Origin: Prochlorococcus marinus str. MIT 9312
Lineage (GTDB): Bacteria > Cyanobacteriota > Cyanobacteriia > PCC-6307 > Cyanobiaceae
Direction of reading: 5' to 3'
Assembly (NCBI RefSeq): GCF_000012645.1
Contig: NC_007577.1
Span: 496,001 to 560,000, forward strand
DNA: 64,000 nt
Part shown: one piece after another, positions 19,664 through 28,831 of the stretch
Numbering within the stretch: the first letter of the stretch is position 1
Layout: every line of letters begins with the position of its first letter
Notes under the pieces: generated by a model
Seen by the model: only the letters and a program-made list of their open reading frames with translations
The model's database searches: none
What the model was told of the DNA's origin: nothing
Translations under genes and position numbers: made by a program

Positions 19664-21964
19664 ATGTCAAAAAAAACCAGTAGAGAGATTGCACTAGAAA
19701 GAAGAAAGGCGATGAGTGATAGTGGAAAAAAAGCTTCTGCTTATTCTTCGACTACTCAAGATAGAGTTCGATCTTCTCAAGATATACAGATTTCTGGTAC
19801 TCAGTCTTCTTCTAATAATCAAAATATTATTAAACCTGCTACAAAACATATTCCAAAAACTCAGATAAATATAAAGTCTTCTTCAAAAACTTTATCTAGT
19901 AAAGAGTTAGTTATAGAGAGAAGAAAAGCAATGTCTACGCATGGCAAATCAGCTATAAATTCATCTGATAGAACTCGTACTGATGTTAAAAAAGAAATAT
20001 CGGTAAACGAAGTCAAATCAACTGCTGTTAAAAATCAAGAAATTCAAAACTCAAATAATACAGAAATTAAAACTCTAAAACCAAATGTTAAAAGAAGAGT
20101 TAATCAGAAGAGAAAGCCTATTTCTAATACAAGTAGAGATATTGTTTTAGCGAGAAGAGAAGCTCAATCTAAGCATGGTAAATCAGCATCTAAACAAAAT
20201 ACTAGTGCAGCTTCTTTAGCTAGAAGGGGAGATCCAGATTTAAGTAGTAGAGAAATTTCTCAGAGAGTAAGAGAGCTAAGAAGTAAAACTGGTGCAACAG
20301 GTAGTAATAAAGGTAATGGTAAATGTAGACCATGTGGTCCAAATAAAAATGGAGCCAAACAAAATATTGCTGATGCTAGTTGGAAAGTTGGCAAAAGTGA
20401 AACTGATTCAGGTCAAATAGTTACTGGAACACAAGCTAATAGATCTCTAAAAACTACAGGTAATGAAGCAAGTACATGTAGAACAGTTACTGGGACCCAA
20501 TATATGGGAGCAGATGTGATTGATCAATTTTGTCAAGATAGACCAAGTTATAAACAACCACTTAGATCTACTGTTACCTCAACAACATCAGGGAATAAAG
20601 TAACTGGTAATGAAGTTGGTAGATCTGAGAGAGTTACAGGGGATGAGCCAGGAACTTGTAAACACCTAACAGGTACGGAGTATGTATCTGCTAATCAATC
20701 ACAGAAGTATTGTGGTGATGTTCCAAGAAATCCATCAAAGGTTAAACATAGTACTACAATTGATGGATTAAAAGTGTCTGGTTCACTTCCTGGCAGATCA
20801 ACACTAGTTACTGGAGATGAATCAGGTTCTGGACATCAATTGACTGGAGATCAATATCTTGGATCTGAGCCAAATCCAAAAGGTAAAGCATTTGAAAAAG
20901 TAGGCAGCTACAATACTCTTAATGGGAATAATGTAACTGGTACAGGGGTAGGAAGATCAGACCATATGACAGGTAATGAACATGGGAGTTGCAAGAATGT
21001 AACTGGTGATGAGTACATAGGATCTCAGCAATATGAGAAGTTTTGCGGTTCAAAACCAAAACCGGAAGCTAGGAAAGTAGGTTTAAGCCTTTCTTCAAAG
21101 TCTAATTTGATAAGTGGGACTATGACAGGAAGATCAAAAACAGTAACTGGAGATGAACCAGGTTCTTGCAAAGTGTTAACAGGAACACCATATGCAGGCT
21201 TAGATCAGATTAATGAAAATTGTAGTAGTGAAACTTCTGAAGATATGAAATCCCGAGCAACAGTTAATTCTGGAAATAATTCAAATGCCAGACTTACAGG
21301 TCAGCAACCGGGAATAGGCGGAGTAATGACAGGTGCTAAGAAAGGTGCTTGTAAGAATCTAACAGGAACTCCCTACGTTGGTGGAGATCAGTTCTCAAAC
21401 GCTTGTGATAATCCTCCTCATGATACTGCGTATGCGAATCCGGAACAATCAGCAGGCAATTCTTGGAACGAATTCTCTGTTAAGTCACCTTCAAGAGAAA
21501 AATATTCCGAAAAAAATACACAAGGTGTTACCGGTAATGAATATGAAAATGGCTCAAAGATAACAGGACCTTTTGATATGGCAATAGATAAAGTTACTGG
21601 AACTGAAAAATTTAGATTCGAACCTAATAAAAATATTACTTATAAACAAAAAATGCAAATTGAAGAGGTAGATCGTGCTGCAAAGACCCCAGAAAAAAGA
21701 GTTGCATCTAGGATTACAGGGGAAGGACAATCCGTGGGAAACGTAACTGGCGATGATTGGGATCGCGGTGATAAGGTAACAGGAACAGAGGGAGCTTCTT
21801 CTAGAAAGAGAAATCCATCAAGAGCAGGAAACATGAGCGCAATGCCCCCTTTAGAAGTTAAAAGAAATGAGGAAACAGAAAAACCGGATTTCTTAATAAC
21901 TGGATCTAGTGGTAATACTCGTGAAGGACAACTTGTTACCTTTTCAGGTGGTGCAAGAGGTTAA
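19664..21964 (+). CDS. csoS2: Carboxysome scaffold protein CsoS2
   Basis: A disordered scaffold of about 766 residues that links RuBisCO to the shell. I chose the ATG giving MSKKTSREIALERRKAM; a TTG at 19655 adds three residues. Four N-terminal RuBisCO-binding helices recur: REIALERRKAMSDSGKKA, KELVIERRKAMSTHGKSA, RDIVLARREAQSKHGKSA and REISQRVRELRSKTGATG. Six middle repeats with VTG and paired-Cys motifs follow (about 20417-21411), then a C-terminal region of further VTG/ITG motifs ending LVTFSGGARG, which anchors to the shell. I see no slippery site like that producing the short form in Halothiobacillus, though I did not search exhaustively. Confidence 0.97.
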   Translation: MSKKTSREIALERRKAMSDSGKKASAYSSTTQDRVRSSQDIQISGTQSSSNNQNIIKPATKHIPKTQINIKSSSKTLSSKELVIERRKAMSTHGKSAINSSDRTRTDVKKEISVNEVKSTAVKNQEIQNSNNTEIKTLKPNVKRRVNQKRKPISNTSRDIVLARREAQSKHGKSASKQNTSAASLARRGDPDLSSREISQRVRELRSKTGATGSNKGNGKCRPCGPNKNGAKQNIADASWKVGKSETDSGQIVTGTQANRSLKTTGNEASTCRTVTGTQYMGADVIDQFCQDRPSYKQPLRSTVTSTTSGNKVTGNEVGRSERVTGDEPGTCKHLTGTEYVSANQSQKYCGDVPRNPSKVKHSTTIDGLKVSGSLPGRSTLVTGDESGSGHQLTGDQYLGSEPNPKGKAFEKVGSYNTLNGNNVTGTGVGRSDHMTGNEHGSCKNVTGDEYIGSQQYEKFCGSKPKPEARKVGLSLSSKSNLISGTMTGRSKTVTGDEPGSCKVLTGTPYAGLDQINENCSSETSEDMKSRATVNSGNNSNARLTGQQPGIGGVMTGAKKGACKNLTGTPYVGGDQFSNACDNPPHDTAYANPEQSAGNSWNEFSVKSPSREKYSEKNTQGVTGNEYENGSKITGPFDMAIDKVTGTEKFRFEPNKNITYKQKMQIEEVDRAAKTPEKRVASRITGEGQSVGNVTGDDWDRGDKVTGTEGASSRKRNPSRAGNMSAMPPLEVKRNEETEKPDFLITGSSGNTREGQLVTFSGGARG
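20417..21411 (+). repeat. CsoS2 middle-region protein repeats (six modules)
   Basis: Each module runs VTG...GRS...VTGDEPGTCK..TGTxY...C over about 50-60 residues. Modules 1, 2, 4 and 5 carry both the inner and the terminal Cys. Module 3 (about 20773-20880) has SGSGHQ where the inner Cys should be and also lacks the terminal Cys. Module 6 keeps both Cys but diverges in the GRS segment. These modules bind shell hexamers and affect carboxysome size. Confidence 0.85.
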
Positions 21965-21971
21965 GTAAATA

Positions 21972-23501
21972 ATGCCTTTAAGAGGACTGGCTAAAGCCAA
22001 GAACTTCACATTGGGGCCTACAGCTCCAATGAAAACTTTTACGGAAAATATTCATATACAAACTAAAGAATCAAATGATTTAAGAAATCCCGGAAAGTTT
22101 CATAAATTAACTAATAATGTTCAAAATGAAAACCTATTTAGCTATGAAAGCAGAATAAAAAGTGATTTTGACGAAATTGTTCCAACTCTTAAGGAAATTG
22201 CTCGTATACAACATCATGAAGATTTTATAAATAAGGCTCAGACAATATCAAGAAAAAATTTGGGAATAGATTTACCCCTTCATATATTAGATAAATCTTG
22301 GGTTAAACCTCTTGATATGAGAGCTTTATATGCATGGTGTGCTTTCAAACAACATGAGAAACTTAGTGATAATTTTTTTAATAATGACCCGCTTGAAGGT
22401 GCTGCTGGAAGTAGAGATGCGGAAGACTTTGAAAAATTTCTTTTAGATTGTGGAATACATTTACTTGATATAACTCCTTGTTCAGATGGGCGATTAGCTC
22501 ATTCAGTCGCTTATGTAATGAGAATACCTTTTAGTTCAGTAAGAAGAAGATCCCACGCTGGAGCACTGTTTGATATTGAAAATACCGTAAATCGATGGGT
22601 AAAGACTGAACATAAAAGATATAGAGAGAATATTCCTAATGCAGCTCATAAAGATACCAGGTACTTAAAAGTTGTAACTTATCATTTTAGTTCAGTAGAT
22701 CCTTTGCATCAGGGTTGCGCAGCTCATGGAAGTAATGTCGGGTTAGCTGCAGGAGAAGGTAGAAATAAACTATATGCTTTCAAAGAGGCTGTAGAGAATA
22801 GCTTTTGCTGCGGTGCCTCCGTGGATTTAATGTTAATTGGACTTGATACAGACACTGATTCATTAAAAATACATTTGTCAACTAGCGATGGCAATATAGA
22901 TTTAGAAAAAACTATTTCTACATTAGAAATTTATAATTCAACAATAAATTTTTCAAAAGAGGATGCAGAAAGAGAAATTTGTCAAACAATTTCAAAGCAT
23001 TCTTCAAAAGATAAACTCAATGGGCTGGAAAAATTTATGTATAAATTAATTGTCAATAATATTTCTCAAATTGATTATGTTAAGAGTTTTCATAATGGTT
23101 CTTATGTAGATATTGGTCATGCAGAGAGGTTTATTGGAGTTGGTATAGGTTTTAAAGAAGTACATCTCAGAAATTTAACTTATTTTGCTCACTTAGATAC
23201 AGTCGAAGAAGGGGCGCCAGATTTGGATGTAGGAGTGAAGATTTTTACTGGATTAAATGTTTCTCAAGATCTACCTATTCCAGTAGTTATAAGATTTGAT
23301 TACTCTGGCAAAGTACCTGGAGCAAAAGAGAGGGCAATAAAAGATTGTGAAAGAGTTAATAATGCGATATCAATTAGATATAAAAATTTAGTTGATCAAG
23401 GTTTGTTACATACTTGCTCTACTATTAGAGATAGGGACAACATTCATTCCGCCCAACTTATTGGAATGTCTTTAGATAAAAAAACAGAGGAGGCTCACTA
23501 G
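21972..23501 (+). CDS. csoSCA: Carboxysomal carbonic anhydrase CsoSCA (CsoS3)
   Basis: A 509-residue beta-type carbonic anhydrase that dehydrates bicarbonate to CO2 within the carboxysome. Zinc ligands are C170, H238 and C249, with the catalytic dyad D172-R174 (CSDGR), spaced as in the characterised enzyme (C173, H242, C253, from memory). The N-terminal ~140 residues form the helical domain and its first ~50 are disordered, which may bind RuBisCO. The C-terminal third is a degenerate catalytic-domain copy. It begins 7 bp after csoS2 and ends 2 bp before csoS4A. Confidence 0.97.
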   Translation: MPLRGLAKAKNFTLGPTAPMKTFTENIHIQTKESNDLRNPGKFHKLTNNVQNENLFSYESRIKSDFDEIVPTLKEIARIQHHEDFINKAQTISRKNLGIDLPLHILDKSWVKPLDMRALYAWCAFKQHEKLSDNFFNNDPLEGAAGSRDAEDFEKFLLDCGIHLLDITPCSDGRLAHSVAYVMRIPFSSVRRRSHAGALFDIENTVNRWVKTEHKRYRENIPNAAHKDTRYLKVVTYHFSSVDPLHQGCAAHGSNVGLAAGEGRNKLYAFKEAVENSFCCGASVDLMLIGLDTDTDSLKIHLSTSDGNIDLEKTISTLEIYNSTINFSKEDAEREICQTISKHSSKDKLNGLEKFMYKLIVNNISQIDYVKSFHNGSYVDIGHAERFIGVGIGFKEVHLRNLTYFAHLDTVEEGAPDLDVGVKIFTGLNVSQDLPIPVVIRFDYSGKVPGAKERAIKDCERVNNAISIRYKNLVDQGLLHTCSTIRDRDNIHSAQLIGMSLDKKTEEAH

Positions 23502-23503
23502 TT

Positions 23504-23755
23504 ATGTTAATTTGCAAGGTTGTAAAACCACTTGTATCTACCAATAGGATTCCTGGTTTTGAACATAAACATCTACAGGTTGTATTGGATGGCTCTTCAA
23601 GTAAGGTCGCAGTAGATGCTGTTGGCTGTAAGCCCGGAGATTGGGTTATTTGTGTTGGAAGTTCTGCTGCTAGGGAAGCTGCAGGAAGCAAATCTTATCC
23701 AAGCGATTTAACGATTGTTGGAATAATAGATCATTGGGATACTGAAAAAGCATGA
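23504..23755 (+). CDS. csoS4A: Carboxysome vertex protein CsoS4A (BMV pentamer)
   Basis: An 83-residue pentamer-forming protein of the EutN/CcmL family that caps shell vertices. It starts MLICKVVKPLVSTNRIPGFE, and GCKPGDWVICVGSSAARE is the conserved pentamer interface loop. The start is 2 bp after csoSCA, so translation is coupled. It precedes the paralogue csoS4B by 19 bp. Confidence 0.97.
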   Translation: MLICKVVKPLVSTNRIPGFEHKHLQVVLDGSSSKVAVDAVGCKPGDWVICVGSSAAREAAGSKSYPSDLTIVGIIDHWDTEKA

Positions 23756-23774
23756 ATAAAGGAGAATAGAAATC

Positions 23775-24023
23775 GTGGAAATCATGAAGGTATTAGGAAG
23801 GATGGTATGTACTCAAAGAGTTGCTGGCTTAGGCCATATGAATTTACGAATATTGGAAAATAACAAGGGAAAGAAGTTAGTTGCTGTTGACCCTGTTGGC
23901 GCTAGAGAAGGTAATTGGGTTTTTACTGCTAGTGGTTCGGCTGCGAGATTTGCTTGCCCTAATCCAGAAGTTCAAACCGATTTAACAATTGGCGGTATTA
24001 TTGATTATTGGGAGAGTGATTAA
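23775..24023 (+). CDS. csoS4B: Carboxysome vertex protein CsoS4B (BMV pentamer)
   Basis: An 82-residue paralogue of CsoS4A with the same fold; DPVGAREGNWVFTASGSAARF is the family signature, spread over about residues 40-60. I use the GTG at 23775 because GGAG lies 10 nt before it; an ATG at 23784 (MKVLGRMVCTQRVAG) is also plausible. It is the last structural gene of the operon, followed by a hairpin at 24038-24057 and then acRAF. Confidence 0.95.
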   Translation: MEIMKVLGRMVCTQRVAGLGHMNLRILENNKGKKLVAVDPVGAREGNWVFTASGSAARFACPNPEVQTDLTIGGIIDYWESD

Positions 24024-24037
24024 ATATTCTAACTTAA

Positions 24038-24057
24038 AAAGTTTATTGAGAAACTTT
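24038..24057 (+). repeat. Hairpin after csoS4B
   Basis: AAAGTTT (24038-24044), loop ATTGAG, AAACTTT (24051-24057). AT-rich, no U-tract. It may protect the operon 3' end. Confidence 0.35.
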
Positions 24058-24065
24058 GCTGAATG

Positions 24066-24071
24066 TATAGT
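24066..24071 (+). promoter_or_regulatory. Candidate -10 box (TATAGT) for acRAF
   Basis: TATAGT about 27 bp before the acRAF ATG suggests separate transcription in addition to read-through from the cso operon. Confidence 0.35.
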
Positions 24072-24097
24072 GTAATTAGTCTTCAATAAAGAATTTA

Positions 24098-24337
24098 ATG
24101 TGGAATGAAAGAGAATCACCCTTGAGGATTGAAAAAAGATTTGAATTTGAGAAATACTCAAAGATTAGTAAATTCATGGAGAAAATTGAGAAATTATGTA
24201 AAGAAAAGGATATCTATCCAAATATAAGCTTTGGTAAGAATTTTGTTAGTCTTTCAATTTTTTTAGATAATAAATCAATATCTGATAAGGTAAAAGACTT
24301 TTCAAAGGATATAGATAAATTTTATTTAGAAGATTAA
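24098..24337 (+). CDS. Pterin-4a-carbinolamine dehydratase-like RuBisCO assembly factor (acRAF)
   Basis: A 79-residue protein of the PCD-like fold associated with alpha-carboxysome operons and proposed to help RuBisCO fold or assemble. The conserved core KYSKISKFMEKIEKLCKEKD and YPNISFGKNFVSLSI is visible. The catalytic EHHP-type motif of true PCD enzymes is absent (the segment reads DIYPNISF), so dehydratase activity is unlikely. It lies 74 bp after csoS4B, with its own possible -10 box. Confidence 0.8.
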   Translation: MWNERESPLRIEKRFEFEKYSKISKFMEKIEKLCKEKDIYPNISFGKNFVSLSIFLDNKSISDKVKDFSKDIDKFYLED

Positions 24338-24343
24338 TCTCTT

Positions 24344-24571
24344 TTAATAATTATTGGGCTTAGCAATATCTCGTTTAATTAAAGCCATTAAATATGTGGG
24401 AGCTTTATATCTCCCTGGGAGACATCTATTTAAAGTTTCGAGATGCCCCCAACAAACTGTCTTTTCTATATCTTTAACTGAGTTACCTTTTAAAATTAAT
24501 AATCTAAGAGCTTTACAAAATAAAGGATAGCCTGCTTCTAATTCATCTATATTAAGCTTTGCTGCCGACAT
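24344..24571 (-). CDS. DUF3136 protein
   Basis: About 75 residues from the ATG at 24571 (MSAAKLNIDELEAGYPLF); a TTG at 24592 would add seven. It resembles DUF3136, a small family confined largely to marine picocyanobacteria, of unknown function. The compact helical sequence with CWGHLETLNRCLPGRYKAP has two Cys. It is convergent with acRAF (6-bp gap), so it is probably not part of the carboxysome operon. Confidence 0.7.
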   Translation of the reverse strand: MSAAKLNIDELEAGYPLFCKALRLLILKGNSVKDIEKTVCWGHLETLNRCLPGRYKAPTYLMALIKRDIAKPNNY

Positions 24572-24656
24572 AGACCAATGAGGAATTACCAATTAATAAT
24601 CTATACAAATATGGTGCAGAATTGGATCAAATTTCAAATTTCTCAATAATTAGAAA

Positions 24657-25049
24657 TTAATCTAGAAATGCAACGCAATCTATTTCAACTAAAACTCCTT
24701 TGGGTAAAGATGAAACTTCTACACAGGCCCTTGCGGGAGGATTCTCTACGTTGAAAAAGTCGCTATATATATTATTGACAATTTGAAAATTACTCAAGTC
24801 GGTTAAATAAATAGTTGTTTTCACTACATCCGCGATCTTTGCTCCACCAGCTTTAAGAACAGCTGAGAGATTTTTTAAAACTTGAATAGTTTCCTTCTCT
24901 ATATCACCTAAACATGTTATTTCATTTGTAGCTGGATCTATAGCAATTTGACCAGAACAGTAAATAAAATCCCCAGCTTTTATTGCTTGATTATAAGGTC
25001 CGACTGGATCTGGAGCATTAGATGTTTTAATTACTTTCTTAGAGGACAT
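24657..25049 (-). CDS. ridA: RidA-family reactive intermediate (enamine/imine) deaminase
   Basis: A 130-residue member of YjgF/YER057c/UK114. It hydrolyses 2-aminoacrylate and related enamines released by PLP enzymes. Family features are PVGPYNQAIKAGDFIYCSGQ near the N-terminus, the catalytic-pocket Arg in NPPARACVEVSSLPKG (near 105) and the C-terminal VEIDCVAF. It begins 24 bp after gloB ends on the same strand, so the two may be co-transcribed as a metabolite-damage pair. Confidence 0.93.
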   Translation of the reverse strand: MSSKKVIKTSNAPDPVGPYNQAIKAGDFIYCSGQIAIDPATNEITCLGDIEKETIQVLKNLSAVLKAGGAKIADVVKTTIYLTDLSNFQIVNNIYSDFFNVENPPARACVEVSSLPKGVLVEIDCVAFLD

Positions 25050-25073
25050 TTGTTTAAGATGATACTTATCTAT

Positions 25074-25814
25074 TTAAACCCATAAGTCTTTATTTTCTCT
25101 TAAAAAAGTAAATTCTTTTAAATTTTTTGCTCTTAAGAAAAGGTTTATTTTCATTTCTTCATCCAGTAAAAATGGAATTGTCAATTCGTTTATAGAAAGT
25201 TTTTTTTCAACTTGCAAAAGTTTATTTTTTATATCTTGATCTTTAGGTTTGAGATTCAATGCCCATAATAGATTTGCCTTGGTATATTCATGAGCACAAT
25301 ATATTAAGGTATTTTTTGGTAAAGACTTTATTCTTTCTAGAGAAGAGTACATTTGTTGATATGTTCCTTCAAAAATTCTTCCACAGCCTCCTGAAAATAA
25401 AGTGTCGCCAATAAAAAGGACAGGACTTTCACCATTTACAAAGAAGGCGATATGCGAGTTTGTATGTCCTAATACTTCAATTATTTTTATTTCTTCGCCT
25501 AAGATATTCAAGGTTTCACCATCCTCCACAGATATATTTTGAAAGGGTATTCGCTTTTTATCTTTGGAAGAAGCAATCACCTGAACATTTGGCCATCTTT
25601 CAATAAGATATTTCGTTCCTCCAATATGATCTGAATGATGATGAGTTTGCAAAATAGCTTTTATGTACAAATTGTTTTCATCTATGTATCTAATTACTGG
25701 TTCGTGTATCGCTGGATCTATAACAACTACTGATTTATCTTTTTCCCATAACCAAATGACATTATCATTTAAAACTCTAAGTCCTATTATATTTTGAGCT
25801 TTATTAAATTCCAT
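25074..25814 (-). CDS. gloB: Hydroxyacylglutathione hydrolase (glyoxalase II)
   Basis: A 246-residue metallo-beta-lactamase-fold enzyme that hydrolyses S-D-lactoylglutathione, finishing methylglyoxal detoxification. The metal motif THHHSDH is at 57-63; [30 protein letters not shown] and [11 protein letters not shown] supply the remaining ligands and the glutathione-binding Tyr. The C-terminal helical domain is shorter than in E. coli but present. Divergent from hisG with a 39-bp spacer. Confidence 0.94.
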   Translation of the reverse strand: MEFNKAQNIIGLRVLNDNVIWLWEKDKSVVVIDPAIHEPVIRYIDENNLYIKAILQTHHHSDHIGGTKYLIERWPNVQVIASSKDKKRIPFQNISVEDGETLNILGEEIKIIEVLGHTNSHIAFFVNGESPVLFIGDTLFSGGCGRIFEGTYQQMYSSLERIKSLPKNTLIYCAHEYTKANLLWALNLKPKDQDIKNKLLQVEKKLSINELTIPFLLDEEMKINLFLRAKNLKEFTFLRENKDLWV

Positions 25815-25853
25815 TATTAACTTAGAATGAAGAATCCTTGGAAAAATTGATCT

Positions 25854-26492
25854 ATGTTTACTATAGCTTTACCAAAAGGAGCTCTGTTAGAAGATTCAAT
25901 TTCAATTTTTAAAAGAGCTGGGTTAGATTTCTCTGATGCTTTGGAAGAAAATAATAGATCATTAACCTTTGAATCAAATTGCAAACGGGCTAAAGCCTTA
26001 TTGGTAAGAAATGGAGATGTACCTGTTTATGTAAGTTATGGGCAGGCCGATTTGGGTATTGTTGGATATGACGTTTTACGAGAGTCTGAATTAAAAGTCG
26101 CAAAATTACTCGATTTAGGATTTGGGGGTTGTCATATGTCATTGGCGGTTAAGAAAAATAGCAATTATTCCAAACCAACTGATCTTCCCGCGAATTGTAA
26201 AGTAGCAAGTAAATTCACGAAAACAGCAAGATCTTATTTTGATGAATTAAATATACCTGTAGAAATAGTTCATTTAACAGGATCTGTCGAACTTGGTCCT
26301 ATTACAGGTATGGCAGAGGCAATAGTTGATTTAGTCGCAACAGGAAAGACTCTTCAAGAGAATGGTTTAATTAAAATAGATGATATTTTTTACTCAACTG
26401 CAAGACTAATTGGAAATCCCTTATCTATTAGGTTAGATGATAATCATCTCAGAGATACGATTTTATCAATAGAATCAATTAATGCTTTATAG
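25854..26492 (+). CDS. hisG: ATP phosphoribosyltransferase, short form
   Basis: A 212-residue catalytic subunit for the first, feedback-controlled step of histidine synthesis. It begins [30 protein letters not shown] and the PRPP loop [21 protein letters not shown] are intact. It lacks the C-terminal ~80-residue regulatory domain of long HisG, so it should need the HisZ regulatory partner, which is not in the window. It is 12 bp ahead of the ABC transporter gene. Confidence 0.95.
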   Translation: MFTIALPKGALLEDSISIFKRAGLDFSDALEENNRSLTFESNCKRAKALLVRNGDVPVYVSYGQADLGIVGYDVLRESELKVAKLLDLGFGGCHMSLAVKKNSNYSKPTDLPANCKVASKFTKTARSYFDELNIPVEIVHLTGSVELGPITGMAEAIVDLVATGKTLQENGLIKIDDIFYSTARLIGNPLSIRLDDNHLRDTILSIESINAL

Positions 26493-26504
26493 AAGATTAG
26501 CTAA

Positions 26505-28301
26505 ATGTTTTTGAATGATTTTAGAAGGATTAAAAAGTTAGGTAAATATTTAACTAAAGATAAAAAAACAATCTATTTAATCTTAATAGTATTGCTACCG
26601 GTTTCATTCTCTGGAGCTATTCAACCACTATTGGTAGGTCAAGCAATTACTATTCTTAAAAACGAAAGTACAGATGTTTGGCTAAGTAAAACTTTTTTTG
26701 GGCAGTCAATAAATGCCATAATTTTAACTTTATTTGTGACAGTTATTTTCAGGTTGATTTTGCAAGGATACCAAACCTACAATATCCAAGCGGTGGGACA
26801 GAAATTAACTGCAAGGATAAGGAGAGAACTTTTTGATCATTCAATATCTTTATCTCTCAAGTATCACGATAAAATGCCCGTTGGTAAATTGTTAACGAGA
26901 TTAACCAATGACGTTGATGCTTTAGCCGAGGTTTTTGGTAGTGGAGCAGTTGGAGTAATTGCTGACTTTGTCAGTCTGATAGTAATCTCTTTGACAATGC
27001 TTTCAATTGATAGAGGGCTTGCCATTTTATTGCTATTAACTCAGATTCCAGTTTCATATTTCATTATTTGGCTTCAAAAACGGTATAGAAGAGCTAATTA
27101 TCAAGTTAGGGAAGAATTGTCTCAACTCAACTCTGATTTTCAAGAGAATCTTCAAGGTTTAGAAGTCGTTCAGATGTTCAGAAGAGAGGCTTTCAATAGC
27201 AAGAAATTTTCTAATACTGGAGTTGCTTACAAGAAAGCAGTAAATGGAACAATTTTTTATGATAGTAGCATTTCGGCATTTATAGAGTGGATTTCTCTTG
27301 CCGCAGTTTCCTTGGTTTTGGCAGTTGGTGGATATCTTGTTACTTCTGGAAATATTGGTTTAGGAACATTAACAACTTTTATTTTATATTCCCAAAGACT
27401 TTTTGAACCTTTAAGGCAGCTTGCAGAAAGATTTACTCAGATACAAGGAGGTCTAACAGCTGTTGAAAGAATAAATGAATTATTGGATGAAGAAATACAG
27501 ATTAAGGACTCTATTTCCACAAAACATTTTTCAGAAAATACTCAAAATGTAAATAAGCAATTTCAAGGCAAAATTGAGTTCAAGAATGTTAATTTCTTCT
27601 ACAAAGAAGGAGAAGATATCATAAAGAATTTATCTTTCATGATCAATCCAGGAGAGCATGTGGCTTTCGTAGGACCAACTGGTTCAGGTAAAACAACTAT
27701 AATTAGATTATTATGTAGATTGTATGAACCTCAATCAGGCCAAATTTTAATCGATGATATAGATATCAAAGATATTCCTATCGCAACTCTTAGAAATATG
27801 TTGGGAGTGGTTTTGCAAGATACCTTTATCTTTAGTGGAAATGTTGCAGATAATTTGAAACTAAATTCGAATATAGACAATCTTGAATTAGAAAGTCTTT
27901 GTAAAGAATTAGGGTTAGATAATTTGTTAAAAAAATTACCAGAAGGTTTGAACACCTTTCTGAGAGAAAGAGGGGGGAATCTTTCTTCTGGCGAGAGACA
28001 ACTTCTTTCAGTAGCTCGAGTAGCGATTAGAAATCCTGTTGTTTTAATAATGGACGAAGCTACAGCGTTTATGGATCCTTCTACAGAGGCTACTTTGCAG
28101 AAAGATCTTCAGAGAATTCTGTCAAAAAGAACAGCATTAGTAATAGCTCACAGACTAGCAACTATTGAAAATTCTGATAAGATTTTAGTTTTAAAAGCAG
28201 GATCATTAGTTGAAGAGGGAACACATAGTGAATTGAGACAGAAAAAGGGTTTATATTTTCAGCTCTCTGAGCTTCAACAAAAAGGATTTGCGAATTTTTA
28301 A
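26505..28301 (+). CDS. ABC transporter, permease-ATPase fusion (MsbA-like exporter)
   Basis: A 598-residue half-transporter that works as a dimer. Residues about 1-330 form the six-helix exporter domain; about 350-595 form the ATPase with Walker A GPTGSGKTT, signature LSSGERQLLSVARVA, Walker B VVLIMDEATAFMD and the switch HR (AHRLATIE). It resembles MsbA/MDR-type exporters of lipids or drugs; the substrate cannot be fixed from sequence. Its TAA stop overlaps the start codon of the GNAT gene by one base. Confidence 0.92.
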   Translation: MFLNDFRRIKKLGKYLTKDKKTIYLILIVLLPVSFSGAIQPLLVGQAITILKNESTDVWLSKTFFGQSINAIILTLFVTVIFRLILQGYQTYNIQAVGQKLTARIRRELFDHSISLSLKYHDKMPVGKLLTRLTNDVDALAEVFGSGAVGVIADFVSLIVISLTMLSIDRGLAILLLLTQIPVSYFIIWLQKRYRRANYQVREELSQLNSDFQENLQGLEVVQMFRREAFNSKKFSNTGVAYKKAVNGTIFYDSSISAFIEWISLAAVSLVLAVGGYLVTSGNIGLGTLTTFILYSQRLFEPLRQLAERFTQIQGGLTAVERINELLDEEIQIKDSISTKHFSENTQNVNKQFQGKIEFKNVNFFYKEGEDIIKNLSFMINPGEHVAFVGPTGSGKTTIIRLLCRLYEPQSGQILIDDIDIKDIPIATLRNMLGVVLQDTFIFSGNVADNLKLNSNIDNLELESLCKELGLDNLLKKLPEGLNTFLRERGGNLSSGERQLLSVARVAIRNPVVLIMDEATAFMDPSTEATLQKDLQRILSKRTALVIAHRLATIENSDKILVLKAGSLVEEGTHSELRQKKGLYFQLSELQQKGFANF

Positions 28302-28831
28302 TGATTTTTAGAAACCAAGGTTCATTAACAAAAAAATCGAACATTATATCGAGAGATAAGCTGATAGATATCTATGGCTTAAATTCTTATGAATTCACTC
28401 AAAAAAATAAAGAAGAAATATTTGTATGTAGTAAAAATAAAGAGTTAGATCTAATAGAACTAGACCAACTTTTGCAAACTGTTGGTTGGAGCAGGCGACC
28501 TATAAGGAGAGTTAAAAGAGCTTTGGATTTTAGTATTTTGGTAGTTGGTTTATGGCGTCATGATGATAAATTTCCCAGACTAGTAGGATTTGCAAGATGC
28601 ACTGGCGATGGAATTCTAGAAGCAACAGTTTGGGATGTGGCTGTTAATCCTGTCTATCAAGGACTAGGATTGGGTAAAGAAATAATGAAATATGTTCTAA
28701 AAGAATTAAAAAATATTGGTATTTCTAAAGTCACACTTTTTGCTGATGCGGAAGTGGTTACATTTTACAAAAGACAAGGTTGGATATTAGAACCAAGAGG
28801 TTCTAAATGTGCTTTTTGGTATGCAAATTAA
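28301..28831 (+). CDS. GNAT-family N-acetyltransferase (Ycf52-like)
   Basis: A 176-residue protein with a polar N-terminal ~60 residues and a GNAT core: LVGFARCTGDGILEATVWDV, then the acetyl-CoA-binding loop QGLGLGKEIM and a C-terminal FYKRQGW. Similar proteins are found in red algal plastids (Ycf52) and plants (NSI/GNAT1-type), where they modify plastid proteins. Substrate here unknown. Its ATG overlaps the ABC transporter stop (TAATG), implying translational coupling. Confidence 0.85.
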   Translation: MIFRNQGSLTKKSNIISRDKLIDIYGLNSYEFTQKNKEEIFVCSKNKELDLIELDQLLQTVGWSRRPIRRVKRALDFSILVVGLWRHDDKFPRLVGFARCTGDGILEATVWDVAVNPVYQGLGLGKEIMKYVLKELKNIGISKVTLFADAEVVTFYKRQGWILEPRGSKCAFWYAN

